Shown: positions 34,455 through 47,066 of the stretch, piece after piece
Numbering within the stretch: position 1 is the first letter of the stretch
Layout: each line of letters starts with the position of its first letter
Assembly (NCBI RefSeq): GCF_904849725.1
Contig: NC_058524.1
Location: forward strand, 547,339,763 to 547,403,762
Source: Hordeum vulgare subsp. vulgare
Taxonomy: Eukaryota > Streptophyta > Magnoliopsida > Poales > Poaceae
DNA length: 64,000 bases
Direction: 5' to 3'
Program-made: the position numbers and the translations under genes
The notes under the pieces: generated by a model
Told to the model about the DNA's origin: nothing
What the model saw: the letters and a program-made list of their open reading frames with translations, nothing else
The model's database searches: none

Positions 34455-37400
34455 TGATACGTCTCCCACGTATCTATAATTTTTTATGGTTCCATGCTAT
34501 TATCTTGTCAAACTTTGGATGTTTTGTATGCCTTTTATATCTTTTTTGGGACTAACTTATTAACTCAGTGCCAAGTGCGAGTTCCTGTTTTTCCGTGTTT
34601 TTGACCCTTTTCAGAGGAGGATTTTAAACGGTGTCCAAACGGAATAAAACTTTCGAAAAGATTTTTTCCGGAACAGAAGATACGCACGAGACTTGAGAAC
34701 CAAGGCAGGGGCCACCAGGGGACCCCACAAGCCCCCTAGGCGCGGCCAGGGGGGCCCGCGCCTAGCAGGCTTGTGGGCCCCCTGTGGCTCGTCTGCCCTA
34801 CCTCTTCCGCCTATAAATTCAGGAAAAATTCCAAAACTGCGAGAGAGATCCACGAAAATACTTTTCCGCCGTTGTAAGCTTCTGTCTCCGCAAGATCCCA
34901 TCTGGGGCACGTTCTGGTGCCCTGCCGGAGGGGGATTCGGATACGGAGGGTGATACGTCTCCAACGTATCTATAATTTTTGATGGTTTCATGCTATTATC
35001 TTGTCAAACTTTGGATGTTTTGCATGCCATATATATATTTTTTGGGACTAACATATTAACTCAGTGCCAAGTGCCAGTTCCTGCTTTTTCCATGTTTTTG
35101 ACCCCTTTTCAGAGGAGGATTTTGAACGGAGTCCAAACGGAGCGAAACTGCCAAAAAGATTTTCTCCGAAACAGAAAAAGACCGGGAAGCCTGAGAATCA
35201 GGGCAAGGGGCTTGCAGGGACCCCATAAGCCCCCTAGCCGCGCCAGGGGGGGGGCCCGCGCCTCCCAGGCTTGTGGGCTCCCTGGGCCACCTCTGCCCTA
35301 GGTTTTCCGCCTATAAATTCCCTAAAATCCCAGAAAAAATCAAGAGATCATCGAAAGTACTTTTCCGCCGCCGCAAGCTTCTGTCTCCGCAAGATCCCAT
35401 CTGGGGCACGTTCTGGTGCCCTTTCGAATGGGGGATTCGGACATGGAGGGCTTCTTCATCAACACCATGACCTCTCCGATGATGCGTGAGTAGTCCACCA
35501 TATACCTACGGGTCCATAGCTAGTAGCTAGATGGCTTCTTCTCTGTCTTGGATCTTCAATACAAAGTTCTCCATGATCTTCTTGGAGATCTATCCGATGT
35601 AATCTTCTTTTGCGGTGTGTTTGTCGAGATCCGATGAATTGTGGATTTATGATCAGATTATCTATGAATCTTATTTGAGTTTCTTCTGATCTCTCTTATG
35701 CATAATTTCGTATCCTTGTAATTCTCTTCGAGTTGTGGGTTTTGTTTGGCCAACTAGATCTATAATTCTTGCAATGGGAGAAGTGCTTGGTTTTGGGTTC
35801 ATACCGTGCGGTGACCTCACCCAGTGACAGAAGGGGTAGCGAGGCACGCATTGTGTTGTTGCCATCAAGGGAAAAAAGATGGGGTTTTCATCATTGGTTT
35901 GAGATTATACCTCTACATCATGTCATCTTGCTTAAGGCGTTACTCTGTTTGTCATGAACTCAATACACTAGATGCATGCTGGATAGCGGTCGATGTGTGG
36001 AGTAATAGTAGTAGATGCAGAAAGTATCGATCTACTTGTCTCGGACGTGATGCCTATATGTATGATCATTGCCTTAGATATCGTCATGACTTTGCGCGGT
36101 TCTATCAATTGCTCGACAGTAATTTGTTCACCCACCGTGATATTTGCTATTTTGAGAGAAGCCTCTAGTGAACACCATGCCCCCCGGGTCTACTCCACAC
36201 CATATTTTCAGCCTTACACTTTTTCTTCGTTGCACTTTCCGCCTTCAGATCTCACTTTGCAATCAATCTTGAAGGGATTGACAACCCCTTTATAGCATTG
36301 GGTGCAAGCTCTTTGTGTTTGTGCAGGTACTCTGGACTTGACGACATTCTCCTACTGGATTGATACCTTGGTTCTCAAACTGAGGGAAATACTTAGTGCT
36401 CCTGTGCTGCATCACCCTTTCCTCTTCAAGGGAAAAACCGACGCAAGAAAGTCTCCATAACGTGTCAATTTTTGGCGTTGTTGTTTGAGAAGTAGCAGAG
36501 GGCTTCTTCATCAACACCATGACCTCTCCGATGATGCGTGAGTAGTTCACCATAGACCTTCGGGTCCATAGCTAGTAGCTAGATGGCTTCTTCTCTCTCT
36601 TGGATATTCAATACAAAGTTCTCCATGATCTTCATGGAGATCTATCCGATGTAATCTTCTTTGCGGTGTGTTTGTCGAGATCCGATAAATTGTGGATTTA
36701 TGATCAGATTATCTATGAATCTTATTTGAGTTTCTTCTGATCTCTTATATGCATGATTTCATATCCTTGTAATTCTCTTTGAGTTTCGGGTTTTGTTTGG
36801 CGAACTTGATCTATGATTCTTGCAATGGGAGAAGTTCTTGGTTTTGGGTTCATACCATGCGGTGACCTCACCCAGTGATAGAAGGGGTAGCAAGGCACAC
36901 ATCGTGTTGTTGCCATCAAGGGTAAAAATATGGGGTTTACATCATTGGTTTGAGTTTATCCCTCTACATCATGTAATCTTGCTTAAGGCGTTACTCTGTT
37001 TGTCATGAACTCAATACACTAGATGCATGCTGGATAGCGGTCGATGTGTGGAGTAATAGTAGTAGATGCAGAAAGTATCGGTCTACTTGTCTCGGACGTG
37101 ATGCCTATATGTATGATCATTGCCTTAGATATCGTCATGACTTTGAGCGGTTCTATCAATTGCTCGACACTAATTTGTTCACCCACCGTATTATTTGCTA
37201 TTTTGAGAGAAGCCTCTAGTGAACACTATGGCCCCCGGGTCTACTTCACACCATATTTTCAGCCTACACTTTTACTTCGTTGCACTTTCCGCCTTCAGAT
37301 CTCACTTTGCAATCAATCTTGAAGGGATTGACAACCCCTTTATAGCATTGGGTGCAAGCTCTTTTGTGTTTGTGCAGGTACTCTGGACTTGACCTCGATT

Positions 37401-37513
37401 CTCCTACTGGATTGATACCTTGGTCCTCAAATTGAGGGAAATACTTACTGCTCCTGTGCTGCATCATCCTTTCCTCTTCAAGGAAAAAACCAACGCAAGC
37501 TAAAGAGGCAGCA
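34455..37513 (+). repeat. Solo LTR (D/F), interrupted by a second solo LTR
   Basis: TGATACGTCTCCCACG at 34455 to GAGGCAGCA at 37513, flanked by exact target duplication ATGGT (34450-34454 and 37514-37518). The two parts 34455-34950 and 36503-37513 together make a 1507-bp LTR. It is of the same family as the LTRs of the element at 56247-63039. No internal sequence remains. Confidence 0.92.
34951..36497 (+). repeat. Solo LTR (E) inserted into solo LTR D/F
   Basis: 1547 bp, TGATACGTCTCCAACG to AGAAGTAGCA. Exact 5-bp target duplication GAGGG at 34946-34950 and 36498-36502. Same family and same orientation as the LTR it sits in. Confidence 0.94.
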
Positions 37514-37932
37514 ATGGTCTGAGCTGAAGGGATAAGGCAGGGGGCCTGTGGGCCCCACAAGCCATCGAAGCATGGCCAGTGGGCGCGCTGTTGGCTTGTG
37601 GCCCACAGGTGCGTCTCCTTGATGTTATTTTCATTCCAAAAATTCTAATATAATGCAGAAAAAATCATGTTAAAATGTAGTGGCATTGTGAGACCTTTTA
37701 TTTTTGGGTCATTTTTGTATGGTACGGAAAACTGAGAAAACATGGTAATCATCGCTTTTTATTTTTGTTTAGCTAAGAGAACAGAGAATAATCTTGGGAT
37801 ACACAAAGTTGTGAATACTCAATTCATAAATCACATGTATTTTTAAAAGTATACATTAATAAGGTTGATCTAGTCTCATTAATAACTGTTTCCGATTAAC
37901 ATGAAACCTCACAATTTTTGTATATCACTAGG

Positions 37933-40900
37933 TGATACTTGTGATCTGCGTTGGGTTTTCCGTGAAGAGGAACGGGTTATCGTAGCACAATGTGGGTAAG
38001 TATTTCCCCCAGTTATGGAACCAAGGTGTATCAATCCAATAGGAAGATCAACCACAACCGTCTTCAGCGGCTCCACACAAAAGAACAAACAACTTGCAAC
38101 CAACGCGGGCAAGAGGGTTGTCAATCCTCTTGTCTTGTTATTTGCAAACAACTTAGGTGTGTAGATAATTGTAGATAGCAAGAGAAAATATGAATTAGTA
38201 AATGGCAGCAAGTTGTGAATAGACCCGGGGGCCATAGTTTTTCCTAATGGCATCTCTTATAAAAAATAGCATACGGTGGGTAAACAAACTACTGTTGGGC
38301 AAATGACAGAAAAGCGGATAGTTATGCAATATTCACGACAATGATCATGTGTATATAGGCATCACGTCCATAAAAAAATGGCTCGACTCTAGCCTGCATC
38401 TATCAGTATCACTTCACGAATCGACCACTATCCAGCATGCGTCTAGAGTATTAAGTAAAACAGGGTAATGCATGTAGAACAATGACATGATGTAGACAAA
38501 GTAAACTGAAGCAATATGAATAACCCCCGTCATTTTATCCTTAGTAGCAGAAACACAAAGACGCATCTTGTCCCTTTCTGTCACTGGGTTATAGAAATTC
38601 GCCTGGTTGAACCTACCAGAACACACCTCTCTCACCGAAGAAATATCGATCTATTTGGCCAAACTATTTCAATAGTCCGGAGAGAATTACGAAGCTAGCA
38701 TAATCATGCACATAAGAATCATATAAGTATTCAGAGGAGACACAAATATTTATCATGAATAATTTGAACATAAACCCACAATTCATCCGATCCCAACAAA
38801 CGCACTGCACAAAAGGAATTACATCATATGGATCAAAGCGAAGATGCGATGATCAGTGTATTAAAGATCAAAGGGAGAGAGATTGCCATCTACATACTGG
38901 CCATGGACCCGTAGGTGTGTGGTGAACCACTCACATATCATTGTGAGGGCAGCATGGTTGATGAAGAGGCCCTCCATGATTGATCCCCCTGCGGCAGGGT
39001 GCTGGAACGGAGCCCGAGATGGCCTCCCATCGAAATGGAGACTTGCGGCGGCGTTATACTTGTGATCTGCGTTGGGTTTTGCATGAAGATGAACGGGTTG
39101 TCGCAACACAATATGGGTAAGTATTTATCTCAGTTATGAAACCAAGGTTTATCGAACCAATAGGAATATCAACCACAACCGTCTTCACCGGATGCACACA
39201 AAAGAACCAACAACTTCCACCCAACACGGGCAAGAGGGTTGTCAATCCCCTTGGTCTCGTTATTTGCAAGAGAATGGGGTGTGTAGATAATTGTAAAATT
39301 CAAAATAAAATAAAATAAAATAAATGGCATCAAGGTATTGGAGGTTTTAGTAATATGTTGTGAATAGACCCCGAGGCCATAGTTTTCCCTAATGGCATCT
39401 CTCATAAAAATAGCACACAGTGGGTTAACGAATTACTGTTGGGAAATTGATAGAAGAGTGGATAGTTATGCGATTTTCACGGCAATGATCATGCAAATGT
39501 AGGCATCACACCCATAAACAAATAGGTCAACTCTTGCCTGCACCTATTACTATTACTTCACTTCAAGAGCGCTTCTATGCTTGACTCTCTACGTATTAAG
39601 TTCATGACAAATGAAGTAATGATTGGAGTAAGATGATATGATATAGTCAAAGTAAACTCAACCAATATGAATAAAGCCCATTGTTTTACACTTAGTAGTA
39701 GCAACACAAAGACACAACTTGTCTCCTTCTGTCACATCAACTAGGCGTACTAAACGGGCTATGGAGTTGCCCGCCGATAGATATCGATGCGAGGAGTAGG
39801 GATTGCCATGCAATTGATGCACAAGAGCTATAAGTATATGAAAGCTCCACTGAAGCTAAGCGGGGTGTGCATCCAACTTGCTTGCTCATGAATACCTCGG
39901 GCATTTGAGGAAGCCCGTCATCGGAATATACAAGCCAAGTTTATGAAAAACCGATTCCCACTAGCATATGATTGATATAACATGAGACTCTCTATATGAA
40001 GAACAATGTGCCACTTTGAGGCACAAGTGTGGTAAAGGATAGTAGCAAAGTACCTTCTATCTTTTTCTCTCATTCATTTTTCTCTCATTTATTATGGTGG
40101 GCTCATTTGGCCTTCCCAAATATTATTTCCTCAGTGGTAAAATGCTCTAATAATGATGATCATCACACTTTTATTTACTTACAACTTAATATGAAAACTG
40201 ATAGGATGATATGACTATGTATGAATGCATCTTGCAGTGTATAAGGATGTGCAAAGATCTAGCATGAAATGTATCAAAACTATGATGAACAGTGGCTTTA
40301 ACACAAATACTATGTCATCTCTATATTATCATGCAAAGTATTATGATGATGGACGAACTAGGCATGTGAAGTTACGATGGCATTTGATGGCAATATATGT
40401 CAAAATGGCTATGGAAATGCCATGATAGGTAGGTACGATGGCTGTTTTGAGGAGGATATAACAAGGTTTATATGCAACAGAGCATGTCATGTCACGGGGT
40501 TTGGATGCACCGGCGAAAGTTGCACATATTGCGTATGTCCTCAAGGTGAGAATGGGCGATGCACGATACCGAAGAGGAAACCAAATATGAGGAGGTGAGA
40601 TTGCGTATGTGTGTGGTGTCACATTAGTCATGAAAAACCCATGTACTTATTGCAAAGTTTTATTAGTTTTTATCACAAATCCAAGTACTACTCGCATGCC
40701 CCGAAGAAGAGGGTTGGTAGGAATTAACCGTCGCGCGACTCCGACTCAAAACAACACTAGCATTTCAACAAGGAATATAAATGCTAAGACATCATCACCA
40801 TGCCCTTTTAAATTTTTAGATGAACAAGAAGTTTAACATCTCTTAATATCAACACTTCTCTGAATTAATAATAATACACTCACACCTTTTTCATATCACC

Positions 40901-42986
40901 ACATCAGTATCATTAACCCATAATTTCTCTATATGTGCTACATGATGGTTTTAGTTAACACTCACTGAATATCCATTATTTTATATATAGTCTTATGACC
41001 CATGCAAATTACCTTCTCTATTTGTACACCTCTCAAACAAATATAGGTGAAGAAGGAGAGCATAACATTTCTATAAAATCTACATGCCACCATGCTAAAA
41101 ATATATAAGTGAAGTACTAGAGAAATTACAAAACTCAAAAGATATAAGTTAAGCACATGGAGTATTCTAAAAAATTGTGACTATGTCGTATCTCTCTCAA
41201 ATAGGTGTATCCAGCAAACAATGATTGTGACAAACTGAAAGTAAAAGACAACAAAAGAAAATGATGCTCCAAGCAAAACTCATATCATGTGATGAATAAA
41301 AATATAGGTCCAAGTAACATACCAATGGATTGATACGAAAAGAGGGGATGCCTTCCGGAGAATCCCCAAGATTAGACGCTTGGGTCTTCCTCGAATATTA
41401 CCTTGGGGTGCCTTGGGCATCCACAAGCTTAGGATTTCACTGCTTCTTAAACCTTTGTCCATTGGGATAACAACCAAAACTTGAAAACTTCAATCACATA
41501 AAACTCAACAAAACTTCGTGAGATCCGTTAGTATAAGCAACATATCAAATACTTCCAGGTGCTGTTATAAGTTGATTCTTATTTTTAATTTAGCATAGGG
41601 TACCATATCCTAATTCCTACATGGATTATACCCCCCGATACAATCCATAACATCATCAAAACAAGCAAACTACACATGCAAAAACAAAATCTGACTGAAA
41701 TAGAACAATCTATAGTAACTTGTAATGAACATATACTTATGCAACTCCAAAAATTCTGAATAATTAGGAGACCTCATGAATTTCTATAGCAATACTGCGT
41801 AAACAAATTCAGCTTAAAAATACGTTCCAGTAAAATCTAAGAAAATCTCTAAAAAATCCAGCTTAAAAATACGTTCTAGTAAAAATACAAATAGGCCGAC
41901 TCCTGCATGCACCTATTACTATTACTACACTCATCGACCGCTATCCAATATGCATCTAGAGTATTAAGTAAAACAAAGTAATACAAGGGGAACAATAACA
42001 TGATGTAGACAAAGTAAACTCAAATAATATGAATAAACCCCATTGTTTTGTCCTTAGTAGCTGCAACACAAATATGCATCTTGTCCCCTTCTATCACTTG
42101 GATATAGAAATTCGCCAGGTTGAACCTCCCACAACACACCTCTCTCACTTAAGAAATATCAATCTAGTTGGCCAAACTATTTCAATAGATCGGAGAAAAT
42201 TACGAAGCTATCATAATCATGCACATAAGAATCATTTACGTATTGAGAGAAGACTCAAATATTTATCATGAATAATATGAACATAAACCCAAAATTCATT
42301 GGATCCCAACAAATGCACTGCACAAAAGGAATTACATCATATTTATCAAAGCAAAGATGCGATGATCATTGTATTGAAGGTCAAAAGGAGAGAGATTGCC
42401 ATCTAGGTACTCGCCATGGACCCGTAGGTCTGTGGTGAACTACTCACATATCATGATGAGGGCAGCAAGGTTGATGATGAGGCCCTCGATGATCGATCTC
42501 CCCTCCGGCAGGGTGCCGGAACGGAACTCCAGATGGCCTCCCATCGGAACAGAGACTTGTGGCGGCGTAAAAAGTGTTTCGGGACTCTCACTGATCTTTT
42601 TTGGGTAGATGAGAATTTATAAGAAAGAGAACAAAGTGAGGAGAGCCACAAGGAAGGCACAAGCCATCTAGCCCCCCTGCCCCGAGGTCGCGCCCTGTTG
42701 GCTTGTGGTCCTTTGTGCATCCTCCAACCTTCTTCCGATACTCCTCAGTCTTCATTTGGTCTAGAAAAAATCACCAAAAGGTTTCAGGGCAATTGGACTT
42801 TGTTTGGTATGGAAAACCTGAAAAGTGAAAACTTGTAGCAAACAACAACTGGAGCTGGGCACTAGGTCAATAGGTTACTCCTCAAAAATTATATACATTA
42901 ATAAATAAATACCCCAAAAGTATTCTAGAATGATAATATATCAGCATGGAACAATGAAAAATTAGAGATACGTTGGAGACATATCA
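37933..42986 (-). mobile_element. Rearranged Athila-type LTR element (LTR mosaic)
   Basis: Outer ends TGATACTTGTGATCTGCG (37933) and GAGACATATCA (42986). Exact target duplication CTAGG at 37928-37932 and 42987-42991. Inside: LTR copy A 37933 to about 39055, broken after GGCGGCGT; a second LTR start B about 39056-39745; a 3' internal-type segment X about 39745-41885 on the minus strand (homologous to 25430-28200); and LTR part C about 41885-42986. B and C overlap by about 230 bases of LTR, so they are pieces of different copies. No coding frame is supported. An element with deletions at both LTR-internal junctions plus an extra tandem LTR would explain this. Confidence 0.78.
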
Positions 42987-45735
42987 CTAGGTTACCTCAA
43001 TGGGCATTTTCATCTCCCCAACAATAAGATTATAACATTTCTTTTTCTTGGCACTAGTAAAATCTCCAATGGTGACCGTGGGAATAGGCACAATGACATT
43101 AGTATTGTTAACCAAAGTTTTCTTCTTCGAAAAATGCACAGTATGTTGCTTGTCATTAAGATGAAAAGTGACCTTGCTTTTGTTGCAATTAATAACCACC
43201 CCTGCAGTATTTAGAAAGGGTCTACCAGTGATGATCAACAAATTATCATCCTCGGGCATATCAAGAATAATAAAGTCTGTTAAGATAGTAACATTTGCAA
43301 TCACAATGGGAACGCCCTCTGAAATTCCAATAGGTAAAGGAATGGATTTACCAGCCATTTGTAAAGATATCTCAGTGGGTGTAAGCTTATACAATTCAAG
43401 TATTTTATAAAGGGAGAAAGGCATAATACTAATACCAGCTCCTAAATCACATAAAGCAGTTTCAACATAATTTCTTTTAATAGAGCAAGGTAGTGTGGGT
43501 ATACGTGGATCTCCTAACTTCTTAGGTATTCCACCATCAAAAGAGTAATTATCAAGCATGGTAGCAATTTCTATTTCGAGTATCTTTCTTTTATTCGTAA
43601 TAATATCCTTCATGTACTGAGCATAGGGAGGCATTTTCAATATCTCAGTCAACTGAGTGTGCAAAAAGACATGTCTAATCATTTCAGCAAAGCGTTCAAA
43701 ATCTTCATCGTCTCTTCCTCTGGAGGGCTTTTGAGGGAATGACATAGGTTTTTGAACCCGTGGTTCTCTTTCCCTTCCATGTTTTCTAGCAATGAAGTCT
43801 CTCTTATCACAACATTTATTTTTAGGAGGTGGGTTATAAAGACCCTCATCAGGTTTTATCTCGACATCATTTTTAGATTCCTTATTACTACATCGTGGAT
43901 CTTCTACAAGAACATCATTATTATCATTATGATTATCATTAAGTTGATGTTCACTACCAGATTGTGTCTTAGCATAAGAAATAGAAACATCATTATGATT
44001 CTCAGCCGGTTTCTCAATATCAGGTTCTTTAGGAGCATGCAAAGTCCTATAATTTTTCTTTTTCTTTTTCCTTTTAGTGGGACTAGGTGTATCATTATTA
44101 ATTCTCTAAGAATCTTGTTATATTATTTTAGGGTGACCTTTAGGGTAAAGAGGTTCCTGAGTTATTCTACCTCCTCTAGTCATTACTCTAACAATATGAT
44201 CATTCATATTATTATTCATTTCTGCAAGCAAATCATTTTGTGACTTAGCTACTTGATCTAGTTGGATGTGAACCATAGAGGCATGTTTACCTAGACCTTT
44301 CACATCATTAGAATTTCTCAAAATCAAGTCACTTAAGCGGTGTATCATCATGGCATTATTTTTCAATTGATTCTTAACATAGTTATTGAAGTGCTCTTGC
44401 TTAACAACATAATTATCAAATTCATCCATGCATTGATCAGGAGTCTTCGCATAAGGAATATCATTTTCAGTAAAGAAATTGAGAGAGTTTACCTCTACTA
44501 CCTGTGTCGAGGTATCAAGTCCATGTATTTCTTCAATCAGTGGTAATTTCTTGACATCCTCAATTTTAATACCTTTCTCTTTCATAGATCTTTTTGCTTC
44601 TTGCATATCTTCTGGGCCGAGGAATAGGATACCTCTCTTCTTTTAAATAGGTTCCGGTGGTTGTTCACAAAGTGTCTTCCAATCATCGACATTTTGCAAT
44701 ATATTATTGAATAATCCTGGTGCTTGTACAACGGTTCTTTCCCTGAAAACACAACCAGCTCATCTATCTAGGAAATCCCTAGAAGTATTTGTTAGTCCAT
44801 TATAAAAGATATCAAGAATTTCATTCTGAAGAGGACAATCACGCAAAGCTCTAAGTAAGTTGAGAAGCCTCCCCCAGCTCGAGGGAGATTCTCTTCTTTA
44901 ATTTGCACAAAGTTAAAATTTTCCAGTAAAGCAGCTTGTTTCTTGTGAGCAGGAAAATATTTTTCAAATAAGTTATAAAGCGTATCTTGGGGACTATGCA
45001 TAAAACTAGGAGCAAGAGAAAGGATCCATTCCTTGGCCTTACCTTTTAGCGAGAAAGGAAAAAAGCTTAAGGATATAATAGTAGCGTATTTTTCATCATT
45101 GGTAAACAAGACATCAATATCATTTAGTTTCGCAAGGTGTACGACCATAGTTTATTTTCATAGCCATGGAAAGGATCACACTCTACTATAAGAATTAGTT
45201 CAAGGTCTATGGCAAATTCATAGTCCTTATGAGTGACAAATATAGGAGAAGTAGCAAATTTAGTATCATGTTTCATTTTCTCCATCATAGATTTTTCTTT
45301 TAGTTTGCATAGTAATCTCTTCACATCATCTCATTTTTCACAAGCAATAAAATCCCTAGCTACCTCACCATCCATAACATAACCTTCAGGTACATAAGGA
45401 AATTCATATCTATTAGAAGGATGAGGTGTAATAGGTGATTCAAAGCCTTCATCAGGTTAAATATACTCAAGTTTGCTAACTCTAGCAATATGAGCATCAA
45501 GTAATTCACTGAGTGGCATAGTTTCAGGTTCAACACGTGTAGCAATGGTATCATGATTAATTTTAGAAGTAGCATCATCAAGTTCATGTGACATATAAGG
45601 ACGATTAACAGGTAGTGGTGTAACAAGCTGATTCAAAACAATAGGTGAATCAAAAGCAGAGCTAGATGGCAGTTCCTTACCTCCTCTCGTGCGAGAATGG
45701 ACGATCTTAGTTTGATTATCTTTCAAATTTCTCAT
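42987..45735 (-). pseudogene. gag-protease of the minus-strand Athila-type element
   Basis: The best-preserved part is 42987-44042. It has a retroviral-type aspartic protease region around C-D-L-G-A-G-I-S-I-M-P (about 43435-43455), followed by I-I-T-G-R-P-F-L-N-T-A. Upstream frames at 44118-44606, 44792-45148 and 45457-45735 carry gag pieces, such as P-F-S-L-K-G-K-A-K-E-W-I in the capsid-like region. They lie in three different frames with stops, so gag is broken. The ORF ends in a TAG within the CTAGG target site of the mosaic element. No RT or integrase follows. Confidence 0.8.
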
Positions 45736-45783
45736 AGTGACAATTGGATATCCTCAAGTCAGCACAATAAATAAAGCTATGCT

Positions 45784-45800
45784 CCCCCGCAATGACGCCA
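45784..45800 (-). promoter_or_regulatory. Degenerate primer-binding site, tRNA-Asp type
   Basis: The plus strand reads CCCCGCAATGACGCCA, six bases inside the LTR. This resembles the tRNA-Asp 3' end with about three mismatches. Confidence 0.5.
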
Positions 45801-45806
45801 GAAAAA

Positions 45807-47066
45807 TGTCTTGATAACCCACAAGTATATGGGATTGTGACAGTCTTCACGGGTAGTATTTCACCGTAATTTATTGATTCGACAGAAGGTTGCCAAAGAA
45901 TACTTATTGGCCGTGACAGTTGAGTTGTCAATTCAACCGCACCAAAGATATCTCTCTACAACAAGGATTTAGTAGTACATCAAATGTAGTAGTAGATAGT
46001 AATAATTATAGGAGTAATTTGGTAACTGTAGTAACCGTAACATTTGAGTAGCAGGTGTGACATCAACAACAATGGTAGGAACTTAGAAAGATTCAGTATA
46101 TGTAACGCGTAGGCACGTGGATCAGCAGTGAATAATGATTTAGATGACATTGATCATATAACAATTACACACTATGGCGACACATAACTAGCTCCAATTC
46201 ATCAATATAATGTAGGCATGTATTCCATATATAGTCATACATGCTTGCGATAAGAACTTGCATGGCATATTTTGTCCTCCCCTCCCGTGGCAGCGGGGTC
46301 CTATTGGAAACTTAGGGATATTACGGCCTCCTTTTAATAGAAAACCGGAACAAAGCATTAACACATAGTGAATACATGAACTCCTCAAACTACGACAATC
46401 ACCGGAAAGAATCGCAATTATTGACAGATTGGGGTATGCAGATCAAGACACGTAATAGGTAACTATAACTTGCACGATAGGGTACAAATCACTATTATAT
46501 TCATTAAAACATAATAGGTTCAGATATGAAATCATGGCACTCGGGCTCTAGTGACAAGCATTACGCATAGAAAAGTCATAGTAACATCCATCTCGGAACA
46601 TAGTGGATATTAGGGATCAAGCCCTATCAAACTTAACTCAATTACATGATCTATCTCATCCAATCCTATCACTGTCTATCAAGCCTACAAAGAAATTACT
46701 CACTCGAAGTGGTGAGCATCATGGCGGTGTTGACGAAGAAGGGTTGTTGATGACGACGACGACGAATCCCTCTCTCTGAAGCCCCAAACAGACTCTACAT
46801 CAACCCTCCGGAGGAAGAACATGAGGTTGCGACGGCTCCGCCTCGTGAAACACAATGAAAACTTCTGTCTCATTTTTTTCTCCGAAGATGTGATTTTATA
46901 GGACTGGGATTAGGGTCAGAGGAGCCACGTGGGCCGCACAAGCTATCACGGCGTGGCAGGGGGGGGGGGGGGGTGCCCTGCTGGGTTGTGACCCCTGGTA
47001 CCATTTCTCCGACGGGTCCTTGCTCATAATTCGTCCTAAATCGCACGAATAATTCACGGTCGTAAT
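45807..47066 (-). repeat. 5' LTR of the minus-strand Athila-type element, cut by a later insertion
   Basis: Starts TGTCTTGATAACCCACAAG on the plus strand and runs to GGTCGTAAT at 47066, where the chromodomain element begins. The expected end (GAGACGTATCA) would lie beyond the window's right edge. GTAAT (47062-47066) is the predicted target duplication. Confidence 0.72.

Larger units (their letters stand above)
31259..47066 (-). mobile_element. Degenerate Athila-type gypsy element with nested insertions
   Basis: Reads right to left: 5' LTR 45807-47066 (cut by the next element), PBS, gag, protease, a long non-coding 3' domain, then a 3' LTR remnant at 31259-31715. No RT, RNase H or integrase is found, so it is non-autonomous or deleted. 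Insertions inside it are solo LTRs at 34455-37513 and a mosaic at 37933-42986. Segment 37519-37927 is host sequence between them. Confidence 0.75.
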
